Source of the DNA: Chromobotia macracanthus
Lineage: Eukaryota; Chordata; Actinopteri; Cypriniformes; Botiidae
NCBI GenBank assembly: GCA_036877525.1
Contig: JAZGTH010000107.1
Span: 1,538,501 to 1,602,500 of the forward strand
Length of the DNA: 64,000 nt
Direction of reading: 5' to 3'
This document shows positions 14,501-24,494 of this stretch, piece after piece. A model generated the notes under the pieces. The model saw only the letters and a list, made by a program, of their open reading frames with translations. It had not been told where the DNA came from and ran no database searches. Made by a program: the position numbers and the translations under genes. Numbering within the stretch: position 1 is the stretch's first letter; every line of letters starts with the position of its first letter.

Positions 14501-17500
14501 CCTCTTGTGCGTTACAGCGATACCATTGACTTCCCTCAGTTCATCACCTACATGCACCAGACCTTTGGAAAGAGGAGGGCTACCAGATTTACAGACTTTT
14601 TTTTACACATTCCAGTTGTACCTGCTGTGCAATCCATAATACAATTCATAGGAGTAGTTCAATGAATTTTTAATGAGCAAGAAGATCATTCCAACCACTA
14701 CATGCGCGCACACACAGCCTGGAGTATGGATCAGGTGGTTAGTGAGTCTGTTTGATTTTCCTGATTGGGCCTCTAGAGACTCTTCTTGACCATGTAGATG
14801 GTCTATGTGTCATTACAGCAGACATGATGCCCAGTGCCCAGCATGGACAAAATAAAATAAAAAAATAAAACATAAAATACCTATAGCACAAAGGATTCTA
14901 GGCTATTCAGATACCTTAATAGGTTTAGAGATAAAGATAAGAAGGCTGGAATGATTTTCTATTGATATACACAATTCTTTTTTATTCAAACAGTACCTTC
15001 AATAAAATAGTTTTAAATTAGGATTATTATGAATTTCAGTATGGACTGAGATTAAAGATTAAAGACATGCTTTGAAGTGTCACTCACCACTCCTGTCTGC
15101 CGCCCCTCCCTTCATAATACGAGCTATAACCACAGCCCCAGTGGAATCATCACGCCGAATAGTGGCACCCTGAGAAAGAGAGAGAGTGAGAGAGTGTCTT
15201 AAACTACAGACACACAGAACAACAACACACACCATGGCTGTTGACATCTGACACAAATACTGATGCTTCAGCATTTTCTTACGTATCTAACTACTGCCAT
15301 TATTACTCACCAGTGGTTCTTTGTTTTTGACCAAGCGGACAATCTTGACAGACTCCTCGTCTAGATCATCTTCAAAGTCATCAGGCAGAGGAGGAAGCAC
15401 AGGGTCAAAGTTCTTCTGCGCCACTGTGTCATGAACTGACAAAACTGCCTGAAACAAGAGGAATGTGATCAAATATACACACAGACACATGCTTTTATTA
15501 AATATATACAACCCCAAATCATAAAAAGTTGGGACAGTATGGAAAACACAAATAAAAAAAGAAAGTAGTGGTTTCTAAATTTACTTTGACTTGTATTTCA
15601 TTGCAGACAATACAACAGCACATTATTTAATGTGTTCATGATTTTTATTGTTGTTTCTTCAAAAAACAAAATTCCTATTTTGGCTCTTGCAACACATTTC
15701 AAAAAAAGTTGGAACAGGAGCAATTTAGGGCTAGTAATCAGGTAAATTGGTTAAATAATGATGTGATTTGAAACAGGTGATGTCAACAGGTGATTGTAAT
15801 TATGATTTAGTACAAAAGCAGCATCCAAGAAAGGTCTAGTCCTTTAGGAGCAAAGATGGGCTGAGGATCACCAGTTTGCCAACAAATACGTGAGAAAATT
15901 ATTGAAACGTTTAAAAACAATGTTCCTCAAAGAAAGATAGGAAGACATTTGCTTATTTCACCTTCAACAGTGCATAACAATTAAAAGATTCAAGGAATGT
16001 GGAGGAATTTCAGTGCGTAAAGGACAAGGGCGCAAGCCTAAGCTGAACAACCGTGCTCTCCGATACCTCAGGTGGCACTGTATCAAGAATCGACATTCAT
16101 CTATAAGCAATATCACCACATGGGCTCAGGACTACTTTGGCAAACCTTTGTCAAGTACCACAATACGTAGTTACATCCACAAATGCCAGTTAAAACTGTA
16201 CTGTGCAAAAAGGAAGCCCTATGTTAACAGTGTCCAGAAGCACCGTTGACTTCTCTGGGCTCGGAGGCATCTGGGATGGACCATCACACAGTGGAAACAT
16301 GTACTGTGGTCAGATGAATCAGTATTTCAGGTATTTTTGGGAGAAATGGACGCCGGTGCTCCAGAGCAAAGAACAAAAGGATCATCCAGACTGTTACCAG
16401 CAACAAGTCCAAAAGCCAGGGTCTGTCATGGTATGGGGTTGTGTCAGTGCCCTTGGTAAAGGTAACTTGCACTTCTGTGATGGCACCGTTAATGCTGAAA
16501 AGTACATAGAGATTTTGGAGCACAATATGCTGCCTTTAAGAAGACATCTTTTCCAGGGACGTCCATGCATATTTCAGTCCTGGCTGCGGAGGAAGAGGAT
16601 ACAGGTACTTGACTGGCCTGCCTGCAGTCCCGACCTGTCTCCAATAGAGAATGTGTGGCGCATTTTGAAGCGCAAATTTTTTTTTTTTGCTTATATACCT
16701 TGAGATGAGGTGATGTCAGCAGATGCAGGAGCTCTTTTTCCTCAACACTCATTGGTCCACTTTGCAACTCCTCTGCCACCTACCAATTTAAGGCAGAAGA
16801 AAATCAAAATATCTTACAGCACTTACCAAGCCAAACCTAACCCAAAACCTACAGTGAAGAACAAAACAGAGGCTAATTATTGTTTTATATTCACCCCAAA
16901 TACCATTAAACTCTGATCTCATGTAATATTTTAATAAGCTATTAATCATTCCTGTGGTGGGTATATGACAGAGACTAAAGCACTTACATCCTCTGCTAGA
17001 GTGGAGGCACTATGAAGAACTGGGGTGGGGCTCTGCCGTTCATACTGACGCAACTTCTCATGAATCTAGCAAAAACACACACAATGCACATTACAGATGA
17101 ATAAACCTAATGTAATGTATGCAATGCAAATATTTTACAATGTATGACAAAACAATTTACATAAACTGTGATACACTAAATTTACTTTTTTATATATTTA
17201 TTTACCTATTTATTTAATGAATTATTGGAAATTATATGGAATTATGCAAACTAGATAACAGCATAAACACTGTCAAACAAAATGACTGCCAAACACTACT
17301 TCCACAGTGCGATTTTCAGTCTTGTAGATGACACGCACCTTCATAAGGTAGCAGAGACTCCTCTCACTAAAGACATCTTTGAGGAAGACCATGTCCTCTT
17401 TGTGATTGGCATCAGGACGCAGCTGTGAGGTCAGCAGGGCAAGCGTCTCATGCAGCCCTACACACAAAACAGGAGATCAGCAAGTGTCAATGACAATAAA

Positions 17501-17571
17501 TAAGTGTTTGTCTATATACATGTGTGATATGTACCTGCTTCTGCAGAGAGAACAGGCATAGCTTCTTTCAT
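5415..17571 (-). CDS. mpp3: MPP3, membrane-associated guanylate kinase scaffold (18 coding exons, complete)
   Basis: A p55-type MAGUK scaffold that links membrane proteins to cell-polarity complexes at the cytoplasmic face of junctions and synapses. Coding exons in transcript order: 17571-17535, 17457-17339, 17065-16988, 16779-16699, 15448-15311, 15169-15088, 14562-14477, 14363-14289, 14179-13983, 13162-13098, 12764-12744, 11450-11409, 8501-8340, 7484-7404, 7053-6960, 6803-6695, 6042-5914, 5594-5415. All are bounded by AG/GT with compatible phases and sum to 1,776 nt (591 residues plus stop), against about 585 in human MPP3. Order: L27 region about 10-105, PDZ about 138-225, SH3 about 235-297, hook 298-375, guanylate-kinase-like about 385-591. 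Signatures such as HDTVAQKNFDPVLPPLP, GAADRSGLVHVGDELREVNG and the C-terminal WVPVSWV match MPP3 as I recall it, and fit MPP2 or MPP7 less well. The start is Met1 or Met5; human MPP3 begins at the equivalent of Met5 (MPVLS). Whether this is the a or b fish copy cannot be told. Confidence 0.95.
6166..6193. repeat. (GTCT)n microsatellite
   Basis: Perfect tetranucleotide run of about seven units in an mpp3 intron. Confidence 0.9.
8502..11408 (-). other. mpp3: Large mpp3 intron 12
   Basis: About 2.9 kb between the GQYIG exon and the AGLRRSF exon. I see no other coding sequence. A short AG-to-GT interval near 10,273-10,300 (minus strand) looks like an exon but is 28 nt long and would break the frame. 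The rest is unremarkable AT-rich DNA. Confidence 0.6.
11409..13162 (-). CDS. mpp3: mpp3 exons 10-12: hook region with two small exons
   Basis: Exon 10 (13162-13098) encodes RRLAYRIKMGSLQKSKSP, a basic segment after the SH3. Exon 11 (12764-12744) is only 21 nt and gives YDQGCDK. Exon 12 (11450-11409, 42 nt) gives EDCDCEGYFNGQYIG, a cysteine-rich stretch also present in human MPP3. Exons 11 and 12 start and end in phase 1, so either could be skipped without a frameshift. Hook regions of MAGUKs bind protein 4.1 and calmodulin-type partners; that role here is by family only. Confidence 0.88.
12889..12940. repeat. (GA)n microsatellite
   Basis: Imperfect GA/GACA run in the mpp3 intron between exons 10 and 11. 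Confidence 0.9.
13811..13885. repeat. Partial dispersed SINE-like repeat
   Basis: The text gggatcaaatcagcagcctt followed by ccctgagctttaactactac resembles the tRNA-derived part of fish SINE-like repeats, in the orientation that shows a degraded reverse complement of a B-box. It lies in an mpp3 intron. The family assignment is by eye only. Confidence 0.35.
13983..14179 (-). CDS. mpp3: mpp3 exon 9: SH3 domain
   Basis: This exon encodes VYMRALFDYTP and continues through WWQAKRVGD to AGLIPSKLFQER. It shows the ALFDY and WW motifs of an SH3 fold and the AGLIPS strand typical of MAGUK SH3 domains, which pair intramolecularly with the GK domain. Acceptor at 14180-14181, donor at 13981-13982; 197 nt, leaving phase 2. 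Confidence 0.95.
14289..15448 (-). CDS. mpp3: mpp3 exons 5-8: linker and PDZ domain
   Basis: Exon 5 (15448-15311, 46 codons) carries the conserved VHDTVAQKNFDP segment and an acidic linker ending VKNKEPL. Exon 6 (15169-15088) starts GATIRRDD, so the PDZ carboxylate-binding loop reads EPLGATI across the splice. Exon 7 (14562-14477) encodes LVHVGDELREVNG and HKRPDEISQLL. Exon 8 (14363-14289) encodes SQSQGSITLKIIP and a charged tail. Exon 7 also leaves a long open frame on the plus strand (14384-14665), which is only an antisense shadow. Confidence 0.94.
15510..16690 (+). mobile_element. Decayed Tc1-like DNA transposon, 3' end missing
   Basis: The left end begins just after TA at about 15,508 with caaccccaaatc and aaaaagttgggaca, the terminal text of a common teleost Tc1-like family. 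Inside, on the plus strand, are transposase pieces: a paired-like DNA-binding part (16,013-16,249; RKGQGRKPKLNNRALRYL), then in a shifted frame LLWARRHLGWT and VLWSDES (first catalytic Asp), and in a third frame WPACSPDLSPIENVW (catalytic Glu). The region that should hold the second Asp is deleted, and the right end is lost, stopping near a T-run at about 16,678-16,690. It is therefore a dead copy with several frameshifts. It lies antisense inside mpp3 intron 4. Confidence 0.9.
16013..16675 (+). pseudogene. Tc1-like transposase remnant
   Basis: Broken transposase of the element above. Readable text moves through three frames: the N-terminal helix-turn-helix part to 16,249, a middle part with WSDES about 16,246-16,430, and a C-terminal part about 16,400-16,675 ending SPIENVWRILKRK. 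The D-D-E triad is incomplete because the middle Asp segment is missing, so no active enzyme can be made. Confidence 0.88.
16699..17571 (-). CDS. mpp3: mpp3 exons 1-4: N-terminus and L27 region
   Basis: Exon 1 (17571-17535) encodes MKEAMPVLSAEAG and ends in phase 1. Exon 2 (17457-17339) begins GLHETLALLTSQLRP and ends CYLMK. Exon 3 (17065-16988) encodes IHEKLRQYERQSPTPV and on to LAED. Exon 4 (16779-16699) encodes VAEELQSGPMSVEEKELL and on to SPHLK. Together they form the paired L27 helices that bind other L27 proteins in polarity complexes. The exon 1 acceptor lies at 17,591-17,592, so the 5' UTR continues into upstream noncoding exons. A transposon remnant sits directly beside the exon 4 donor. 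Confidence 0.92.
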
Positions 17572-20500
17572 GGATCAGAAGGAGGTTGGCCTAAAAGAAA
17601 GATAATCATTACTAAGATATGCCTCCATATATGCTGAGACAGACAAGACAGGCAGACAGAGGGAAGAGGAATATTATTCTGCAGGAGTATCATGCATATA
17701 TATTCTTTTTGAGAGGCACCATTTGCACTGCTAGCTCACTCAGGTGCCCTGGGCAATATTATTTTTTTAACAAAGTAATAGATCAGTATAACAGTGTGAG
17801 ACTTGTTTTGTGCAGAGACCTTTGTTTTAATTTAGATAAATTTAAACATGAATGCTGGATGTCTGCCACGGTATTTCTATATTAAGTACAATAATCAATT
17901 ATTGTAACTTAACAATCAAAATTATTGTTGTTATATTATAATAATCTTATAATGTAATACATATAATATAATGCAATGTACTTATATAGTGCTATATATT
18001 ATACATTATTAATATCTATATTAATATGAAGTCTTTTAATATACAGTATTAATCTACATGCTTAAATCTACATTTATTTCTTTCCTAGGTTTTTTTATCT
18101 GCCATCAGTTTCTTCTTGGTTTCCTCATGGCATTAGCGATCAGTCTGAATGGGCAGATCAATATCTCCTTACTTTTAAGCATATGACTCATATATCATCT
18201 CACTGTACAGAGTGTGCATTGCCTTGATATGATTAAGGAATATTCAGCTTTGATAAAGTGCCAGGAAAGATTCAAGAGAGTAAGAGGTTTTGAGGACCAG
18301 TGAAACAGAAGCAGACTTTCCATAAGCACTGATCCATCTAGAAATATGTCTGCTAAAAATCTATGTTTATCTTACAAATGCTGCCTTGGACTGTATGTCA
18401 AGGTGATGCTGGTATAAAGGGACATGAACTGTAAGGACTGAGAAACAAGGACACAGGCAGGAGAAAGGTTGTCCTCATTGTCCTCATTAAATGTCCTCAT
18501 TTTACAAACACACACACACATACTTGCATACTTATATTTAGAAAATCAGATCAGTACACCTACTGACTCACAAATAATATAAAAGCATATGCATTCCTCA
18601 AAGAATCAAAATATGCCTGCAACCTACGTTATGTTAACACAAAGCCATGTGTGATCACTTACTAATGCATGCATGAGAAAATGGTAAAGACTCATTTAAA
18701 ATCATGTACATGAGCTGGTAGACGGTTACGCACTGATACAGTCCTATAAAACTTCACATTAAATTCTCAGCAGTTTCAGGAGCGGGAATATGACAGATAA
18801 ACTAATAAATCCCGCATCATTATAAAAGACAGGGAATACACAATCACTTACTCTTGCTCTAAGGATGATGTCATTGCCACTTCCTGCGGCTCTGGTAGTA
18901 ATGTAATTTGCAAAAGAGCTTTGTGGAGACAATACACAGGGGTATGAGGTGTGTTTGTGAACGATTGTATGTGTGTTACATGGATGGCTGTATATCTTAA
19001 TACAATATAGCAATATTTGCCTCGAATCAAGAATGATTTGAGGTCACAATTACGCATAAGAAATGCTAACTTCTCAGAGCTATCTTATTTATAAGCCAAT
19101 AAAGACAAACATAGTTTAGGGCATAAAAACCAGGACACATCCAGAAGAGCTTAGAGCTCTTTTAGGTTTTTGGCTTAGGTCTAAGGAAGCCTCACACACA
19201 CCCCAACCTTTTCCCAGCAACCTTATTGGCTTTACAGGCCTCTTTAGGTCACAGAGTCATCAGTAGATCTGATGCATCTGTTTGGTCTTCCCTATTCCCA
19301 CAGATGCATGTTCAGTCTCAGACAGTCTGTCTCTTGTAAGTTAAACATTTGTGTAAAGGTGTATTAAACACTTTTGATGTAGTTAAGAGACTGATGCTTC
19401 TGTCTGCTGTCTGGTGGATTCATAGACTGAGAAGATGAAAGGAACCAGGCCATCAGCTTTTTGTTCATACAAAGATGTGAATAGGATTTAACATTTCGAA
19501 AATCATTTGAAAATAGTAATGTTAAATATATATTATTTACAATATACCAACACCTCACAGATGGAGAGCTGCTACAAAGTGAAGCCTGCTATATAGCGAA
19601 GGCGCTGCTCCTTTAACCATTATAATGGTGGAATCATTTATCAAAGAAATGGATGGGTTTAATATCCCTGAGGATGAATTTTGATCCAGTGCTGAAGATA
19701 CAGTAAATCTGTGAAGTGCACGAGATGCTGAGATAAAGCAAGTTAAAAAAATTAAGGTTATATAAAATGCTACATTTTTTTACTGTCATAAAATAAATGC
19801 CTTGAATATCATCTAGAACATTACTATAAATTGTGTATCATTTTTCTTTTAAAGACTTTAGGCCTGCTAAAAATGGCATGAGGACCAGAAATCATGAACT
19901 TGATTTATGAGAAGATTAGAATTGGATTTATTATGATTTCCATAAAAAGGGGTGTGTCTTCATTGGAAGTCTGTCATGAGAGTAGTAGCAGTTTATGTGG
20001 ATATTTAATATAATATTAATGAAACATTATTTGACCCTAAGGTGGTCAAACATCACAACAGAAGTGTCTAGGGAACGGAGCATCAGGGTTGTAGTAGATC
20101 TATACTCAGATGTATAGCATTTTTTTTGTGAGGAATACAAGTAACTTATTTTTTAGTTCATCATAATGTTGTGCTAGTATCATACCAGAGCCAATTCACT
20201 AATAGTTCAACTGCCTGTTGGCATGAAGCAAACTTAAAAGCACATTGTGCTGCGCACACACAGCAGTCCTCTAACCCTGCATCCTCTTCCAAATACAACC
20301 AGATCATTTGAATTCAACTCGCAGTGACCTAATTCTTTTTCACTTACATTGTTGCGTTGCCAACGCGTGCACGCACAAACAAATGCAACAGACATTCATG
20401 CATGCATGCATCTCTAACAAACAAGACCAGGTAACAATGAATAACAAACATATTCTCCTTTCTGGAAAACAGCTTTGCATCCTCTCCTCTCATAACAGCC

Positions 20501-20880
20501 ATAAACGAAGTGTGCAGTGTCGTGACGGCATCAGAAAGCATACTTTCTCTCCCTCTCCAACATCAGCAGACATCCTTTCCCTGTGCTCTGATGCCTAATG
20601 CATCCCTCTCTCTCTCCATTACTCTGTGCCACTCTCTTCCTCTTCCTTTGAATCTCTCTCCTCCTCCATCTGCAGTCGCTCTGCAGTGCTGATCTGCACA
20701 TATGTCAGCAGTTGGCTCGGAGGTAAAATAAAGCCCCTCTAAATGAGATCATTACCAAGACTCACAATCACACACACGTGATCTCATGCAATCTAGGTAG
20801 CACTGCAGGGCCGCTGCGTTGTATAGTGCAAATACAGCATATTTAAACACATGCACGGCTGAAACAGGAGCAGCCTACCT
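17572..20880. other. mpp3: mpp3 5' leader introns; possible noncoding exon
   Basis: No coding sequence recognised. The first coding exon has an acceptor at 17,591-17,592, so noncoding exons must lie upstream. A minus-strand donor (AGCAAGA then GTAAGTG) near 18,848 could end such an exon, and another at 20,877-20,878 (CCAGAG then GTAGGC) is better placed next to the GC-rich block. Transcript data are needed to choose between them. Confidence 0.35.
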
Positions 20881-21110
20881 CTGGCTCTGTGACTACTCTT
20901 TTGTTCCCGGATATGTCGCTCTCAGACGCCTGCCTGACGGGTTGTTTCACCGCGACTCTTTCCCCGGCTGCCGCCCCAATCCGCCGCTTCTCTCTCTCTC
21001 TGTCTGTCTCCCTCGTTCTCTCTCACACATATACACAAACCCCCTCCCCTTTACATCCTCTCTCTCTCCTCCTACCTCCTCCTTTTCTCTCCTCTGATGA
21101 CTCCCAGTGA
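20881..21110 (-). promoter_or_regulatory. mpp3: Probable mpp3 promoter and first noncoding exon
   Basis: This is the only GC- and CpG-rich patch for many kilobases around. On the minus strand it carries an inverted CCAAT box next to a GC box (plus-strand ccgccccaat at 20,971-20,980), followed by a putative exon ending at a GT donor (20,878-20,877). The upstream flank is a long CT-rich run (about 20,990-21,080). The position, about 3.4 kb above the first coding exon, suits an mpp3 start. It is not proven. Confidence 0.45.
20990..21082. repeat. CT-rich low-complexity tract
   Basis: Runs of CT and CCT beside the putative mpp3 promoter. On the mpp3 strand this is a GA-rich stretch. Confidence 0.85.
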
Positions 21111-24100
21111 GTCTCTCTGTCTGCTGTCATATGTCACCAGAGACTGAAGCAGGTGGGCGTCGGGCCGTGTCCCCACCTCTTCACTATAGATAATTGCATT
21201 CACTCGAACAGCTCTGAAAGCCTGAGCAATTCACAGAGTCCAATGCAAGACATGGAGTCAAAAAAGAGTAAAGAGACTCTCCCCATCCCCCTCTCATTCA
21301 CACACCTCTCTTATATAGGCAGCGTATGTATGTGTGTGAGAGATTGTTGCTCCTTTTGTTTTGCTGTGCATATGGGATAGGATTAAACCACGGCCTGCAG
21401 TTTAAAGGACTGGATTTCCGAGCTGGTGTGTTATTGTGCTTCAGCTATTGTGTGGTCCAAGATCATACTGAACATCCGGGATTTTTATTTATGTAAAATA
21501 ATAGATAACGTTATGACTTAACAAGGAAAATGTTTAGCACTCTTTATTTGTAGGCCATTATAACAGACTGACACAGACCATGCTGACTTCTTTGTACACA
21601 AGTTCAGATTTCCTTATGTAACAAGTTTCCTTGTGAAACATTCTTAAATCATGCTGAGATAACAGCATCAAGTTTATACCAGCTGCAGTGCATGATGTTA
21701 CAGCAAAAGGGGGACATACTAAGTCAGTAAGAAATATTGAAATTCATGTATTTTCAATTATATTTTTACTTACTTTTTTCTAACATTCGCTAAACTGAGT
21801 TCAAATAATGAAACAATGATAATATAACACTACACATCTACACATGTAGAGACAACAACAAGATTTCTGCCAAATAATAGTTCAGATACAGACTTGTTTA
21901 AAGCTTAAGTCTGTCCAGTCTTATCATTGCAGAGAATATAAACCCTCGTAGACTAATAAGAGGTTCATAGGTTTAAACCCTTTGTGTGTGCTTGTGTTTT
22001 TGATAGGGCCATGTGGTCCTTTCTGACAAAAGTATCTTACATAGATAATTTGCCCATTCTTCGGTCAGAGCTCCTCATTAATGATGCAGGGGTTGTTAGG
22101 GTGGTTTTGGGCCCTTTGTCTTATTATTTTAGAGACATCTGTTACCCCCGCTCTGACTCTGAGGAAAAGATTTACATGTGTCCCTCTGTCACTACAGACA
22201 CACACTCACTCACAGGAATTAAAGGTCACATCTTTATATGTAAATGGACCAGTATAGCTAGACCAGACACAGTTTGTCGATTCTGTGCTTTTATTGGAAC
22301 AGTCCTTTCAATTTTAGTTTATAATTAAGCTGTTTTTCAGTTGTCCCTGTTTTTATTGTCTGGTGTATACCTTAAGAGGAAAAACTTGCCCATTTAAATG
22401 AAGGCACACAAACCAATGTGTAAATATATAAACTCACAAAAATATGCAATTATTTACTGAGATGGTTATAAGATTAATAAATTACAGAATGCAGTTTAAT
22501 AACAATAATAATAAAATATATAACAAACTATGCTAATAGTAAGGTAAATCATTAAAAAAACTAAGAATATAACTTAGTCAAAACTTAGAATTTAACAATA
22601 CACTTCTTTAAATCAAGGGATCAAGATAATTTAATGAATCAACCCATCAATACATGAATAAATAAACATCTTTAAATGTTTAAATGTAAAACATCTTTAC
22701 ATCAGTCTGATGTAAAGGGTGCGTTACCACCCTCTTCAGATGGGTTTACTATCACTAACAGCAGGACACAAGACAACTTTGACCTTATTGAGAATAGATG
22801 TCTTAATATTGTGTCATTTAAATGAACCACTAATTCCTGAATACACCAAGTTACTCTACATCCAGATAAAATATATTTATCTTCTGTAAGGCTTGAAGCT
22901 TTTCTGAAAACCCCACACACATGTAATGAATCAACTACTGTAAGACATTTACAATTCATCTACAGTGGTGCTGGATAATAAAGACCTTTATACTGTGCCA
23001 CAAGGAAGTAGGTGGGGCTATGTTCTCTTGGTTACGATAATAATAAACCTCACTAGAAACTAATAGTTTCTTAATAGTCCAGTCAGCAAATATAACACCA
23101 TGTGGACACACCCTTTAATAATACAATGTGATGATGTCCATACAGGGGGTATAATGAGCGTGTATATCAGGTTTTAGCATTAGGTGAAAGAAAGAAAGAG
23201 AATTGACTTTGTAAAAGTGAATGTGAAGCAGGGAATGTGCACATGCGTGTCTTGAGGAATATACACAAACAACTATACACATATAAGATAACTACATCTT
23301 TAATTTATTTCTTTTCAATATACAGAATAAGATAGAAAATAACTTTGTCCCAAAATAGTATTTTGCTTTTACAAAAGCCTGTACAGATAGAAAATAGCCA
23401 AGTAAAGCATAAATTTGTGAACCAAATAGTTCAATAAACAACATGTTTAGATTTAAATAAATATGTTTATTGGCACAACTACAAAGAAGGCCTTTATAAG
23501 CTCCCCTTCACTGCATAATTCTCCATTTAAAAGACAACATCAGAGTCAGGCACAGAGATAGATTGGTGACATGCATCTTTCTGATATAAAATAATTTGGA
23601 GATTGCAGCAGCCATTTATAACTGATAGTTTAGACCTTTCCGGTAGACATCATGATAGTGGACACACACACAAACAAACAGACATGATATCACTGTGTGG
23701 AGAAGCATGCACACGTAAAGTACAACTGAAGTAAAGATTAGATGTTTGCAAAACGTCAGTCTACATCTTATTATCTACTTCCTGTTTCCACAGGTTAACT
23801 TCATAATAATGTGTCTTTTGTTGTAAACTTTAAATGTTACTCAATACCACATTCTTTGTAATTAAATATTTTCTATAGAAGGCTGTAGTAATGTATGCAA
23901 TAGGTCAGAAAGATAATGAACTGGTGCATTAACAAAACATTAAAACTAAAACATAACAAATAAAAATATCAATCATTGTCTATTGTTCTCATTACTTACT
24001 GTACACATCTCAGTCAGACTACTGCGTCAGTGCATGATGTGTAAGTATAACCCAATCATCAATGCAAGAAGTGAGCATTTTATCCTGGGTGAGAGGAATT

Positions 24101-24364
24101 TAAAATAAAAATAAAAGAACTATAACAATGTTTAAATTTCTCTGTGTGTATTATCTCCATCTGTGACCAGCTGTTGAATTTTGACAGTTCAATCTTTTAT
24201 AAAACAGGGAGAGACTTTAAGGGACACCTATTCTTATTTTGATCCAAGGCCCTTTTATGATGTTATTGTTATTATTGCACTGTTTCCCCTTCCTCTCATT
24301 TCCTTTATCTACCTCCTCTCATACACCGTCATACACCCAACACCCCCCACCCACCATGTGGCTC
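21111..24364. other. Intergenic stretch between mpp3 and the mucin gene
   Basis: AT-rich, with no recognisable exon. The right part must include the mucin 3' UTR, read leftwards. Minus-strand AATAAA motifs are present near 23,466-23,471 and 23,304-23,309, either of which could be the polyadenylation signal. Confidence 0.45.
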
Positions 24365-24494
24365 TCATGTGGTGCTCCTATCTTCTCCATCCAGGTAATA
24401 GGGGTTTTCATGACCCACCAAGTAAGAGTACCGTGAGGGGCCTTTCCCCCTTAAAGGTCCTCATGTCATCTGTGTTGAGATCATATGAGCCAGT
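24365..24494 (-). CDS. muc13: muc13-like last coding exon, with possible frameshift
   Basis: A strong acceptor (CCTCCCCTGCAG) is followed from 24,494 by TGSYDLNTDDMRTFKGERP in phase 0. In that frame the protein then reads LTVLLLGGS and stops at 24,408-24,410. Starting about four codons after the ERP, the +1 frame reads RYSYLVGHENPYYLDGED and stops at 24,365-24,367. That looks far more like a signalling tail (NPYY). The switch falls at a CCCC run near 24,438-24,441. Either the assembly has one base too many, or the allele is truly frameshifted, or the hydrophobic ending is real. Confidence 0.55.

Noticed and set aside
14384..14665. 93-codon plus-strand frame that looks protein-like
   Set aside because: It is the reverse complement of mpp3 exon 7 (PDZ), which has clean splice sites and matching phases on the minus strand.
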